NCBI GenBank assembly: GCA_947311795.1
Contig: CAMZLX010000185.1
Coordinates: 1-17,112 of the forward strand
Length of the DNA: 17,112 bases
Source: an uncultured Zetaproteobacteria bacterium
Lineage (GTDB): Bacteria; Pseudomonadota; Zetaproteobacteria; Mariprofundales; Mariprofundaceae
Direction: 5' to 3'
Shown here: piece by piece, positions 5,201 to 14,722 of the stretch
Numbering within the stretch: position 1 is the first letter of the stretch
How the letters are laid out: each line of letters starts with the position of its first letter
Program-made: the position numbers and the translations under genes
Notes under the pieces: model-generated
Told to the model about the DNA's origin: nothing
The model's database searches: none
What the model saw: the letters and a program-made list of their open reading frames with translations, nothing else

Positions 5201-7621
5201 ATGAGCGAAGAACAAACAGCATACGGCGCGGATAGTATTAAAGTCCTTAAGGGGCTAGATGCAGTGCGCAAACGCCCAGGCATGTATATCGGCGACACTG
5301 ATGACGGCACTGGCTTGCATCACATGGTTTATGAAGCCGTGGATAACTCCATCGATGAAGCTTTGGCTGGCCACTGCGACAAAGTTGAGGTGATTCTTCA
5401 CTCGGATGATTCCGTAACCGTGCGTGATAATGGGCGTGGTATTCCTGTGGAAATACATCCAGATGAAGGTTGCTCAGCTGCGGAAGTGATTATGACCGTA
5501 CTTCATGCTGGTGGTAAGTTTGACAGCAATTCCTACAAAGTATCTGGTGGTTTGCATGGTGTGGGTGTGTCGGTTGTGAATGCCTTGTCCGATTATTTGG
5601 TATTGACCATTCGCCGTGCTGGAAAAATCCATCAGTGCCGATTTGAACGCGGTGATACAGTCACCCCTATCCATGTGATTGGTGATGCGGAAGGCACGGG
5701 CACAGAAGTTCGTTTCTTGCCAAGCTTAGAAACATTCTCGCATCGCAATATGTCGTTTGATATTTTAACCAAACGTTTGCGCGAACTTTCCTTCTTAAAT
5801 AGTGGTGTTCATATTGAACTCACCGATGAACGTACTGACCAAAAACATGTATTCAAATACGAAGGTGGCATCAATGCTTTCGTAGAGCACCTGAATAAAG
5901 CACGCACACCCTTGCACCCAGGCTGCATTAGCATCAACACGGACAAAGATGATGTAGGTGTTGAGCTTTCTTTGCAGTGGACAGACTCCTACCAAGAAAA
6001 TGTATTCTGCTTCACCAACAATATCCCACAACGTGATGGTGGTGCGCATTTGGCTGGCTTGAGAGCGGCACTCACCCGCTGCATCAACAGCTATGCAACT
6101 GCCAATGGTTTATTAAAGAAACATAAAGTTTCACTTACCGGTGATGACTGCCGCGAAGGTTTGACGGCTGTGTTATCAGTAAAAGTTCCCGACCCAAAAT
6201 TCTCATCACAAACCAAAGATAAATTGGTATCTTCTGAAGTTCGCCCCATTGTAGAAAGCAAAGTGAATGAAAAGCTTTCTGAATGGTTTGAAGAAAACCC
6301 CAAAGAAGCACATATTATTATTGGCAAAGCCGCAGAGGCAGCCATAGCTAGGGCTGCAGCGCGTAAAGCTCGTGACCTAACACGTCGTAAAGGAGCGTTG
6401 GATGTGTCCAACTTGCCAGGCAAACTTGCCGATTGCCAAGAGAAGGATCCTGCAAACTCTGAAATTTATCTTGTGGAAGGAGACTCTGCTGGCGGCTCTG
6501 CCAAGCAGGGGCGCAATCGTAAAACCCAAGCCATTTTACCACTCAAAGGTAAGATTTTAAATGTGGAACGTGCGCGTTTCGATAAAATGTTATCCAGCCA
6601 AGAGATTGGCACATTGATTACCGCACTTGGTACAGGTATTGGTAAAGAAGACTTTGATATTGCCAAGTTGCGCTATCATAAAGTTGTGATTATGACCGAT
6701 GCCGATGTGGATGGTGCGCATATCTTAACCTTGCTTTTAACCTTCTTTTATCGCCAAATGCCTGAATTGATTGAACGCGGTTATTTATATATCGCACAGC
6801 CTCCACTTTACCGTGTCGCTCGAGGCAAAAAGGACAGATATATTGCGGATGATGCAGAGCTTCAAGAATTCCTACTTGAATCAGGTAGTGATGGTAAAGA
6901 ATACCATGAAGGTGCAAAAAAAGGTGCTATGACCACAGAGCGCTTCCAAACTTTTATTCGTAGCATCAACCGTTTACATGCTTTAATGTTGCGCTTATCA
7001 CAGCGCGTCGATAGCCGCGTCTTAAAATTACTTGTCGAGGGTAAAAAATTATCTGCTGCGATGATGCGTGATAAAGAACGTTTAACGGCATACTTAGATA
7101 TACTCATGGAAACATTTACCCAAGAATCTCGTGCTGACGAAGCCTTGAAATATCGCATCTATAAAGATGAAGATTTAGGTGGGTTTTGGATTCAATTTGA
7201 ACGCCGTGACCACGGACGCACCAAAATTTCACGTTTGAGTACTGATTTGGTTTCTACCGTAGAGTTTACAGAAGCGCAGAAGCTTTGCAGCAACGCGCAG
7301 TCCATGGTAAAGGCAGGAGCTTATGTTGCCGACGGTAATAACCGTTGGGAAATCAACACCTACGATGATGTGTCCACCTTGATTGATAAAGAAGGTCGCC
7401 GTGGCTTGAAAATTCAACGCTACAAAGGTTTGGGTGAAATGAACCCTGAACAGCTTTGGGAAACCACGCTTGATCCTGTCAACCGCCGCTTCCTTCGTGT
7501 AACCCTTGAAGACGTGGTATCTGCTGATGAAACATTCTCAACCTTAATGGGTGATGCCGTAGAGCCTCGCCGCGACTTTATCCAAGCCAATGCGCTAAAA
7601 GTGAGAAATTTAGATGTCTAA
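5201..7621 (+). CDS. gyrB: DNA gyrase subunit B
   Basis: GyrB is the ATPase subunit of the A2B2 gyrase that introduces negative supercoils. The 806-residue length is close to E. coli GyrB (804) and includes the long insertion after the TOPRIM domain that is typical of proteobacteria. The GHKL ATPase domain shows E45 and N49 in YEAVDNSIDEAL, followed by DNGRGIPV and GGLHGVGVSVVNAL. The TOPRIM domain has E426 in LVEGDSAGG and D500, D502 and D504 in TDADVDG. The C-terminus has the conserved IQRYKGLGEMNPEQLWETTLDP. TGAGG at 5189-5193 serves ATG 5201. The stop overlaps the purM start by 8 bases, so purM expression is probably coupled to gyrB. Confidence 0.97.
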   Translation: MSEEQTAYGADSIKVLKGLDAVRKRPGMYIGDTDDGTGLHHMVYEAVDNSIDEALAGHCDKVEVILHSDDSVTVRDNGRGIPVEIHPDEGCSAAEVIMTVLHAGGKFDSNSYKVSGGLHGVGVSVVNALSDYLVLTIRRAGKIHQCRFERGDTVTPIHVIGDAEGTGTEVRFLPSLETFSHRNMSFDILTKRLRELSFLNSGVHIELTDERTDQKHVFKYEGGINAFVEHLNKARTPLHPGCISINTDKDDVGVELSLQWTDSYQENVFCFTNNIPQRDGGAHLAGLRAALTRCINSYATANGLLKKHKVSLTGDDCREGLTAVLSVKVPDPKFSSQTKDKLVSSEVRPIVESKVNEKLSEWFEENPKEAHIIIGKAAEAAIARAAARKARDLTRRKGALDVSNLPGKLADCQEKDPANSEIYLVEGDSAGGSAKQGRNRKTQAILPLKGKILNVERARFDKMLSSQEIGTLITALGTGIGKEDFDIAKLRYHKVVIMTDADVDGAHILTLLLTFFYRQMPELIERGYLYIAQPPLYRVARGKKDRYIADDAELQEFLLESGSDGKEYHEGAKKGAMTTERFQTFIRSINRLHALMLRLSQRVDSRVLKLLVEGKKLSAAMMRDKERLTAYLDILMETFTQESRADEALKYRIYKDEDLGGFWIQFERRDHGRTKISRLSTDLVSTVEFTEAQKLCSNAQSMVKAGAYVADGNNRWEINTYDDVSTLIDKEGRRGLKIQRYKGLGEMNPEQLWETTLDPVNRRFLRVTLEDVVSADETFSTLMGDAVEPRRDFIQANALKVRNLDV

Positions 7622-8669
7622 ACAAGAACATAAAGAACAACTTAGCTACGCCGACTGTGGTGTGGACATTGATGCTGGCAATGCCTTTGTTGGGCGGATT
7701 AAAAATGCAGTGAATAGCACCATGCGCCCTGAAGTTTTGGCGGGTCTTGGTGGATTTGGCGGCTTATTTCAACCAGACTTTTCAGGCATGGAAGAGCCTG
7801 TGCTTGTTTCAGGCACAGATGGCGTGGGCACAAAATTATTGTTGCTCCAAGAGTATGATTTGCCCCATGTAGCTGGTATTGATTCGGTTGCCATGTGTGT
7901 GAATGATTTGGCTGCTTTGGGCGCTGCCCCACTGTTTTTCTTAGATTATTTAGCTACAGGCGCGCTCAAAGGCGAAACATTGGCGGGCGTGGTTGAAGGC
8001 ATTGCTGATGCTTGTAAAACTTGTGAATGCGCTTTGATTGGCGGTGAAACCGCTGAAATGCCAGGCATGTATGCACCTGGTCATTATGATATTGGTGGCT
8101 TCTGCGTGGGTGTGGTGGATAAACCTAAAATGGTGGATGGCTCAACTATCGCTGATGGTGATGTGGTGCTAGGCCTTGCATCCAATGGCCCACATTCCAA
8201 TGGCTTTTCCATGGTACGCAAACTTTTGGAACTGGGCAAAGCTGATTTGCGTAACGATACATTATCCGATGGCTCCAAAGCGATTGATAAAGTGCTCTCA
8301 CCCACCCGTTTGTATGTGCCTGCCATCAATGCATTGATGCAAAGCGGCATTGAAGTGCATGGTTTCTCACATATCACTGGTGGTGGTATGTTTGATAACC
8401 TTGAGCGCATCCTAGCTGATGATTTGGCTGTCACTGTGGATGTATCATCTTGGGGTGTGCCTCCTGTATTTGAATATCTATTAAACTTTGCTGATGTGGA
8501 TAAGGCCGAGCGTTATCGGACATTTAACATGGGTATTGGTTTTGTGGTTATTTTGCCGAAAGATTCAGCAGCACAAGCTGAGCAAGTGCTCACTGATGCA
8601 GGTGAAACGGTGTATCACATTGGCAATATTCATCAGCGAGATAGTGAAACCGTTACCTTACTGGGTTAA
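7614..8669 (+). CDS. purM: Phosphoribosylformylglycinamidine cyclo-ligase (AIR synthetase)
   Basis: PurM makes 5-aminoimidazole ribonucleotide from FGAM with ATP, the fifth step of de novo purine synthesis. The 351 residues match the family length. Visible hallmarks are SGTDGVGTK (66-74), DSVAMCVNDLAALGAAPLFFLDY, GGETAEMPGMY (143-153) and GLASNGPHSNGFS. ATG 7614 lies inside the end of gyrB in another frame (8-base overlap). purM is often followed by purN; here an intergenic gap and an efflux operon follow, so purN is elsewhere or absent. No terminator is apparent after the gene. Confidence 0.95.
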   Translation: MSKQEHKEQLSYADCGVDIDAGNAFVGRIKNAVNSTMRPEVLAGLGGFGGLFQPDFSGMEEPVLVSGTDGVGTKLLLLQEYDLPHVAGIDSVAMCVNDLAALGAAPLFFLDYLATGALKGETLAGVVEGIADACKTCECALIGGETAEMPGMYAPGHYDIGGFCVGVVDKPKMVDGSTIADGDVVLGLASNGPHSNGFSMVRKLLELGKADLRNDTLSDGSKAIDKVLSPTRLYVPAINALMQSGIEVHGFSHITGGGMFDNLERILADDLAVTVDVSSWGVPPVFEYLLNFADVDKAERYRTFNMGIGFVVILPKDSAAQAEQVLTDAGETVYHIGNIHQRDSETVTLLG

Positions 8670-8785
8670 ACACACGTTTATATAAATTAGTACTTGCTAA
8701 TATAATAAATAATATTATATTTCGCCGCCAACTGTGAGTTTATAGTATAGAATATCACAATATTGAAAGGAGATAGATATTATTT
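8670..8785 (+). promoter_or_regulatory. AT-rich promoter and operator region of the efflux operon
   Basis: A perfect -10 hexamer TATAAT is at 8701-8706, with only a weak -35 candidate about 17 bases before it. A separated inverted repeat, TGTGA (8733-8737) and TCACA (8755-8759) with a 17-base spacer, lies between it and the first gene and could be a repressor site. The spacer is too long for a CRP site. AAAGGAGA (8766-8773) is a good Shine-Dalgarno, but it is 12 bases from ATG 8786, longer than usual. Confidence 0.35.
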
Positions 8786-10144
8786 ATGCCTATCAACATT
8801 AAATTTACACCACTATTTGCTGCTATGTTTAGTGCGGTCATGTTCAGCCAAGCGAATCACGCTGTGGCATCAGATATTACCACACTTCAAAGCAGCGTAT
8901 CCTATGCATTGACGCATAACCGTGGGCTTGCCGCTTCCGCCAGCCAAGCCGATGCTGCACAAGCACAAGTCAGCGCTGCCACAGGCCAGCTGCTGCCTCG
9001 CTTGGATGTTTCCACGGGTGTTTACCGCACCAATTCTGCGCTCAATGGGTTTGGCATGCGCCTGCTGCAAGCCCAAGTGACTGCCGCAGACTTTTCACCT
9101 ACAGCATTAAACAATCCCGAGTATATTAATAATTACCAATCTCGCTTGGGTTTAACCATGCCGCTTTATTCAGGTGGCGCACTGTATGCATCACGTCACA
9201 AGGCATCTGCCAATGCAGAAGCAGCCGCTTTGAATCATACTTTTTATAAACAACAACTGATTTATCAAACCATCGTGGCGTATGTGCAAGCCCGACAAGC
9301 CTTGGCGCAAGCCCAAGCCCAAGAAAAAGCCGTGCATGCTGCAGAGCAACGGCTAAAAGATACCAAGGCTTTAAAAAAACGTGGTATGGCAATCAATTCA
9401 GATGTCATGGATGCCAATGTGTTTTTATTGCGTAGCCAATTGGCATGGAATGATGCCAAGAACCAATATGCCAGCGCTTTGGAAAGCCTTCGTTTGGTTT
9501 TGGGTTTACAAGATGATGTTTCATTGTCTGACTTAAACGAGCCGCACATTCAAGATGTGGTAAGTTTACTGGATGATTTATTGAGCAATGCACCACAACA
9601 ACGTGCAGATTTATTGGCATTGATTCAGCAAGAAGAAGCCGCATCCGCAGCAAGTGACCAGGCCAGCTCAGGATATATGCCGCATGTGAATTTAACCGCC
9701 GCCCGTGAATGGAACAGCGATACATTCGGACTAAAAAATGGCAACAATACTGTTGGTTTAACCGTAAGCATGAATTTATTTGCAGGTGGTGGTGATAGTG
9801 CAAATGTGCGTGCCGCAGAAGCTCAGCGCATCAGCTTATCACTGCAACAAGCTGATAAACGTCAACAAATCAGCAACCAAATTCGCCAAGCATGGCGTAG
9901 CCTTAAAACAGCAATGAAAAAATTAAGCAGTGAATCAGAAGCATTCAAGCAAACGTCTGAATCCTTGCGCATCAAAGCATTACGCCAAAAACAAGGCTTG
10001 GAAACCACATCCGATGTATTGGCAGCACAAGTACGTGCAGACCAAGCAGAAGTGATGGTGATTCGCGCCAAATACGACTTAATGATTGCCAAAGCAGCCC
10101 TTATGTTGGCTGCAGGAACTTTAAATGAAGGGGTAGTTCAATGA
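8786..10144 (+). CDS. TolC-family outer-membrane efflux channel
   Basis: TolC-type trimers form the outer-membrane exit duct of tripartite pumps. The 452-residue protein has a signal peptide (MPINIKFTPLFAAMFSAVMF...AVA, predicted cleavage after A28). It then has two related halves rich in Ala and Gln and prone to coiled coil (ASQADAAQAQVSAATGQLLPRLD; YVQARQALAQAQAQEKAVHAAEQRL), each followed by a beta segment ending in LTMPLYSGG or LTVSMNLFAGG, the usual outer-membrane strands. Length and repeat layout are standard. Its stop overlaps the adaptor ATG as ATGA (10141-10144). It is the first gene of the operon, whereas in many RND operons the channel gene is last. The substrate cannot be told from the sequence. 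Confidence 0.9.
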   Translation: MPINIKFTPLFAAMFSAVMFSQANHAVASDITTLQSSVSYALTHNRGLAASASQADAAQAQVSAATGQLLPRLDVSTGVYRTNSALNGFGMRLLQAQVTAADFSPTALNNPEYINNYQSRLGLTMPLYSGGALYASRHKASANAEAAALNHTFYKQQLIYQTIVAYVQARQALAQAQAQEKAVHAAEQRLKDTKALKKRGMAINSDVMDANVFLLRSQLAWNDAKNQYASALESLRLVLGLQDDVSLSDLNEPHIQDVVSLLDDLLSNAPQQRADLLALIQQEEAASAASDQASSGYMPHVNLTAAREWNSDTFGLKNGNNTVGLTVSMNLFAGGGDSANVRAAEAQRISLSLQQADKRQQISNQIRQAWRSLKTAMKKLSSESEAFKQTSESLRIKALRQKQGLETTSDVLAAQVRADQAEVMVIRAKYDLMIAKAALMLAAGTLNEGVVQ

Positions 10145-11178
10145 ACACAACAACATCAACAACAAAACTCGCTATCACACTTGCGTTAGCCACTTTGCTT
10201 GCGTCATGTGCAGATGATGAAGCGCATTCACCTGCAGCAACGCAAACCACAACAGCACAAACTTTAACCGTTCATGTTGTGTCGATTCCACAACATTATA
10301 CCACCAGCGGCTCTGTTGCCTCCGACCATAAAGTATCCATTAGCTCGCGTATTTCTGGCTACATCAAAGCCATGAACGTTCGTGAAGGTGATAAAGTGAC
10401 CGCTGGGCAAGTGTTGGTAAAAATCGACCCAACCGATGCCAAACAAGCCTATTTGCAAGCCAAAGCAGACCTCAAAGATGCTGAGGCAGACTTAAATCGC
10501 TTCAAAGAATTGCTTGAATCTGGCGCAATTAGCAGCCAAAAAGTAGACAAGGCGAAATTGCGTTATGATGTGGCTAAAGCCAATGTGGCTCGTGCCAACA
10601 ACCAATTAAGCTATGCAAAAGTCCGCTCACCAGTGGATGGTGTTGTGGTTGAGAAACGCTTGAGCATTGGTGATTTAGCTTCACCCGGCGCACCCATTCT
10701 TTCTATTGAAGACCCCAACAGTTTACTGGTTTCCACTTATGTGTCTGAAGATTATGTGAGCAAAATTCATGAGGGTGACGCGGTGGACATCACCATTGAA
10801 GCCTTGCACCACACATTTGAAGGTACAGTGCGCCAAGTGGTTCAAGCTGCTGACCCTGTTTCCCATCAGTTTTTGGTCAAAGTTGCGTTAGCAACAGGTG
10901 CCGAAATTCACCCTGGTATGTTTGCTCAAGCAGGTTTCCGCGTGGGTGAGCGTCAAGCGATGTTTATCCCGCAAGACACCATTATTTCTCGTTCGGGTTT
11001 ACATGCTGTTTATATTATGGATGCCCAAGGATTAGCACAATATCGCCTGATTCGTTTGGGCGTTCGCCAAGGTGAAACCGTTGAAGTGGTTGCTGGACTT
11101 CATGATGGCGACACCATCGTTTGGGCAGGACAGCCTACCATCAAAACAGGCATGAAAGTGCAAGCGAATAACGGGTAA
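10141..11178 (+). CDS. RND efflux periplasmic adaptor (membrane-fusion lipoprotein)
   Basis: The adaptor bridges the inner-membrane RND transporter and the outer-membrane channel. The 345-residue protein starts with a lipoprotein signal peptide; the lipobox L20-A21-S22-C23 predicts acylation at C23. It continues with the biotinyl-lipoyl half (ISGYIKAMNVREGDKVTAGQVLVKIDP), a short alpha-hairpin (YLQAKADLKDAEADLNRFKELLESGAISSQKVDKAKLRYDVAKANVARANNQL), the second lipoyl half (VRSPVDGVVVEKRLSIGDL), a beta-barrel and a membrane-proximal domain. GAAGGGG at 10127-10133 is the ribosome binding site, inside the end of the channel gene. No metal-binding His/Met-rich region is visible, which argues mildly against a metal pump. 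Confidence 0.92.
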   Translation: MNTTTSTTKLAITLALATLLASCADDEAHSPAATQTTTAQTLTVHVVSIPQHYTTSGSVASDHKVSISSRISGYIKAMNVREGDKVTAGQVLVKIDPTDAKQAYLQAKADLKDAEADLNRFKELLESGAISSQKVDKAKLRYDVAKANVARANNQLSYAKVRSPVDGVVVEKRLSIGDLASPGAPILSIEDPNSLLVSTYVSEDYVSKIHEGDAVDITIEALHHTFEGTVRQVVQAADPVSHQFLVKVALATGAEIHPGMFAQAGFRVGERQAMFIPQDTIISRSGLHAVYIMDAQGLAQYRLIRLGVRQGETVEVVAGLHDGDTIVWAGQPTIKTGMKVQANNG

Positions 11179-11183
11179 ATACA

Positions 11184-14100
11184 ATGTCTGAACAACACAA
11201 TTCCCAAGAAGAACCCTTAAACATCGCAGGCAAGCTGGGCAAGTTTTCCATGAAAACGAACCTAACGCCCATTATCAGTATTCTTATTTTATTGATTGGT
11301 ATTTTTGCCCTTTTCATCACCCCACGGGAAGAAAATCCGCAAATTGATGTACCTGCTGCCAACGTGATTATCCAAATGAATGGCGCAAGCCCGATGGAAG
11401 TACAAAACTTGATTGTGCATCCTATGGAAATGGTGTTGCGCGAAATGGAAGGCGTTGACCACACTTATGGTGCTGCCATGGGTAATGTCGGCGTGGTTAC
11501 CGTTGTCTTTGAAGTCGGTGCAAACAAAGAAGTGAGTATGGTGAAGTTGTATGACCGCATCATGCAAAATATGAACCGTATCCCCGCAGGTGCAAGCCAG
11601 CCTTTGGTCAAACCCATGGATGTCAACGAAGTGCCTGCTGCGGTGATTACGTTGTCCTCACCTGAGTTAGATGGCTTATCACTCAAACGCTTGGCTGAAC
11701 GTGTTCGTGAGCAGCTTGCACCACTTGATGGCGTATCCGTTGCTGACATCATCGGTGGGCGTGACCATGAGGTTCGCATTGAAATTGACCCTGTAAAAAT
11801 GGCAGGTTATGGCATCACGCTGGATCAGCTGCACAATGTGTTGATGAGCGCCAATACGGGTGGTCCTGTAGGTGAATTGATTGGTAACAACCGTGTAAGT
11901 AAAGTCTGGCTATCAGGTTATTTGGAAAATGCACAAGAAGTTGGCGCATTAATTGTAGGTAGCGCACAAAGTAAACCTATTTACCTTAGAGATGTTGCCA
12001 CCATTATTGATGGTGCATCCGAAGCCAATCAATTGCATAGAATTGCTTATGGTCCATCCGCAGAACATGGCTCACAAATAGGCGATGAGCCTGAAACCAA
12101 TGCGGTATCCATAGCTTTGGCAAAACAAGTCGGCACCAATGCTGTGTTTGTGACCCAACGTATTATTGATAAGCTGGAAGAGCTCAAAGGTGACTTTATT
12201 CCAAGCAATGTGCGCGTGGATATCACCCGCGATTCAGGTCAAAAAGCAGATGCAGCAGTGAACTATTTAGTGGAACATTTAGGCATCGCTATTGTATCTG
12301 TAATTATTATTCTATTGTTCTTCCTTGGCTGGCGTGAAGCTGCGATTGTCACCATGAACATCCCTTTGATTTTGTTTATTGTTCTGGCAATTGGATTTCT
12401 TGCCGACCAAACCATCAACCGTATCACGCTATTTTCATTGATTCTTGCCTTGGGCTTGCTGGTGGATGATGCCATTGTGGTGATTGAAAACATTCACAGA
12501 CATTTGCACAAAGGTGTAAAAAATACGGCTGAAAAAGCCAAATTAATTATCCGTGCCACCAATGAAACGGGTAAACCCACCATTGTGGCAACCATTGCTG
12601 TAATTTTAGCCTTTATTCCTATGGGTTTTGTCACGGGTATGATGGGGCCATTTATGGCACCTATTCCGTTTAATGCACCGCTTGCTATGGCTGCATCACT
12701 TGTCATTGCTTATGCCTTCACCCCGTGGATTGCCCAACGTTTTCTTCCCCATAAAATAGTTGAACCCACCATGGAAGAGCAAGATGAAGACCCCAAAGAT
12801 TGGGTCCACATCACTTACATGAAACTTGCAAAACCTTTGGTGGAAAGTGCCAAAGTGCGCTTCTTGTTCTGGGTCGTGGTTGCCATTTTATTTATCGCAT
12901 CCATGTTGGAGCCAGCTTGGCAGTTTGTTCGCCCTGCAGGTATCAACGGTCCATTAACACCTGGTGCCGTGGAACTTAAAATGTTGCCCAAAGGCAATCA
13001 GAACACCTTTAATATTACCATTGATTTGCCAGAAGGCAGCACGCTTGAAGAAACCGACCGTGTTGCTCGTGCTATTGGTAATATCTTGCGCCAACATGAA
13101 ATGGTTAAAGACTATGAGACCTTTGTCGGTCGTGGTGGCCCCATTGATTTTAATGGTATTTTACGTGGCGCAGCATTGTTCCGTGAAGCACCGCACTTGG
13201 GCGAAATTCGTGTAAACTTACGCAATAAACATCACCGCTCTATTCGTTCAGAAGGTATTGTTTCGGAATTGCGTGAAATGTTGGCGCCTGTGTTTGCAGC
13301 CAATCCGCTGGCTTCCATCAAATTGGTGGAAGACCCGCCAGGTCCACCTGTTCGCGCCACACTATTGGCTGAAATTTATGGCCCTGATTATGCCAAGCAA
13401 AAAGAAGTGGCTGCTGAAATACGCCGCACCTTTGCTGATACTTATGATATTGTAGATTTGGATGATTCCATTGGTGCATCCCAAACCCAGCTCAATATCA
13501 AAGTAAACAAAGAAAAAGCTGCCCGTATTGGTGTTGCAACCACGCAGGTAGAAACAGCATTGCGTGACTTCTTGTCAGGTTACAACTTTGGCGCATTGCA
13601 TATCGAAGATGAGCGGCATACTGTGAACTTGCATGTGCAACTTCCCCGTTCATTGCGTGTGAATGCTGAGAATTTGAATCAAATTTATGTCAGCTCAGCG
13701 CAAGGCCCTGTGCCATTATCAGCTATCGCAACGGTTGAAGAAGACATCGTTAAAAATCCTATCTTAAGTAAAGATGGGCATAAGGTTGTGTATGTGACGG
13801 CTGAACCCAAACAAGGTTCGCAAGTCTATTCATTACTAGACATTGATAGCAAAATTGATGGTGCAAACCTTGCTGGTGTTGAGCTAAATACAGGCGGCAT
13901 GCGCTTCACCGACACCGCCCCAGAAGACACCTTTGGTTATCACATGCTTTGGGATGGCGAAATGCGCCTAACGCTGGATGTATTCCGTGATTTGGGTGCT
14001 GCATTTATTGTGGCTATGGTGCTGATTTATCTGTTGATGGTGGCTTATTATGGTCAGTTTATTCTGCCCATGTTGGTCATGGCACCTACCGCTCTCACCA

Positions 14101-14480
14101 TGATTGGTATTTTCCCGGGTCATGCGATTACAGGTCAACCCTTCACCGCCACATCCATGATTGGGATGATTGCGCTGGCGGGTATCGTGGTGCGAAACTC
14201 AACCCTGCTGATTGATTTCATCTTGGAATACCGCAAAGCAGGGCATGATTTGAAAACATCCGTGCTTGAAGCGGGTGCCATTCGCGCGCGGCCCATTTTG
14301 TTGACAGCCATCGCTGTGGTAGCAGGTACATCCATAATGATTACCGACCCTGTGTTTGGTGGTTTGGGAGTATCCATGGCATTCGGAACCATTGCCGCAA
14401 CGATTTTAACCTTGTTTGTCACGCCATTGATGTATTATCTATGGCAACGCGACAAACCCGACCCTGCAGCCAAAGCCTAA
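11184..14480 (+). CDS. RND-family inner-membrane efflux transporter
   Basis: The 1098-residue protein follows the AcrB-type plan. TM1 is near 27-47 (TPIISILILLIGIFALF), a large periplasmic loop follows, then TM2-TM6 with the TM4 proton-relay pair D428-D429 in LGLLVDDAIVVIENIHRH. After a long loop, TM7 is around FLFWVVVAILFIASML, then a second porter loop, and TM8-TM12 with GMIALAGIVVRNSTLLIDFI and ARPILLTAIAVVAG. The DD pair in TM4 fits hydrophobe/amphiphile exporters (HAE class) more than heavy-metal exporters. It starts 5 bases after the adaptor stop and is followed by an intrinsic terminator. The likely job is proton-driven export of hydrophobic compounds; the real substrate is unknown. 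Confidence 0.93.
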   Translation: MSEQHNSQEEPLNIAGKLGKFSMKTNLTPIISILILLIGIFALFITPREENPQIDVPAANVIIQMNGASPMEVQNLIVHPMEMVLREMEGVDHTYGAAMGNVGVVTVVFEVGANKEVSMVKLYDRIMQNMNRIPAGASQPLVKPMDVNEVPAAVITLSSPELDGLSLKRLAERVREQLAPLDGVSVADIIGGRDHEVRIEIDPVKMAGYGITLDQLHNVLMSANTGGPVGELIGNNRVSKVWLSGYLENAQEVGALIVGSAQSKPIYLRDVATIIDGASEANQLHRIAYGPSAEHGSQIGDEPETNAVSIALAKQVGTNAVFVTQRIIDKLEELKGDFIPSNVRVDITRDSGQKADAAVNYLVEHLGIAIVSVIIILLFFLGWREAAIVTMNIPLILFIVLAIGFLADQTINRITLFSLILALGLLVDDAIVVIENIHRHLHKGVKNTAEKAKLIIRATNETGKPTIVATIAVILAFIPMGFVTGMMGPFMAPIPFNAPLAMAASLVIAYAFTPWIAQRFLPHKIVEPTMEEQDEDPKDWVHITYMKLAKPLVESAKVRFLFWVVVAILFIASMLEPAWQFVRPAGINGPLTPGAVELKMLPKGNQNTFNITIDLPEGSTLEETDRVARAIGNILRQHEMVKDYETFVGRGGPIDFNGILRGAALFREAPHLGEIRVNLRNKHHRSIRSEGIVSELREMLAPVFAANPLASIKLVEDPPGPPVRATLLAEIYGPDYAKQKEVAAEIRRTFADTYDIVDLDDSIGASQTQLNIKVNKEKAARIGVATTQVETALRDFLSGYNFGALHIEDERHTVNLHVQLPRSLRVNAENLNQIYVSSAQGPVPLSAIATVEEDIVKNPILSKDGHKVVYVTAEPKQGSQVYSLLDIDSKIDGANLAGVELNTGGMRFTDTAPEDTFGYHMLWDGEMRLTLDVFRDLGAAFIVAMVLIYLLMVAYYGQFILPMLVMAPTALTMIGIFPGHAITGQPFTATSMIGMIALAGIVVRNSTLLIDFILEYRKAGHDLKTSVLEAGAIRARPILLTAIAVVAGTSIMITDPVFGGLGVSMAFGTIAATILTLFVTPLMYYLWQRDKPDPAAKA

Positions 14481-14501
14481 AGCAGGCATAAGCCAAATAT
14501 C

Positions 14502-14532
14502 AAAGCCCAGCCGTCAAACGCTGGGCTTTTTT
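14502..14532 (+). terminator. Intrinsic terminator of the efflux operon
   Basis: AAAGCCCAGC (14502-14511) and GCTGGGCTTT (14520-14529) pair perfectly over 10 bases around an 8-base loop. Including the last three stem bases, the 3' side ends in a run of six T. It lies 22 bases after the transporter stop. Confidence 0.9.
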
Positions 14533-14722
14533 ATGCTTCAGAGCATACTGTATAGCATTTTAATCGTATTGGGATTACGCTTTCATCTTCTGTTCTCACG
14601 TAAACAGATGAATTTAACACACGCCTATTTAATTATAGTCATAAACAAATAGCAATGTAGCCTAGTCTTTTTCTAATGGTGAAATGAGGCAGGTCATAAA
14701 ATAAAATTTCGGGATACTGAAT
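14533..14722 (+). other. Intergenic region before the AAA ATPase gene
   Basis: No gene is seen. It is AT-rich and contains a possible -10 TATAGT (14634-14639) with only poor -35 candidates (TTTAAC at 14613, spacing 15). CATCTTCTGTT (14584-14594) and AACAGATG (14603-14610) form a weak bulged hairpin. I cannot assign a convincing promoter. Confidence 0.3.

Noticed and set aside
6091..6423. Minus-strand ORF of 110 codons inside gyrB
   Set aside because: It lies wholly opposite a strongly conserved gyrB region and shows no recognisable motif or start signal.
8733..8759. CRP binding site from TGTGA and TCACA half sites
   Set aside because: The spacer is 17 bases, while a CRP site needs 6, so only a generic inverted repeat is claimed.
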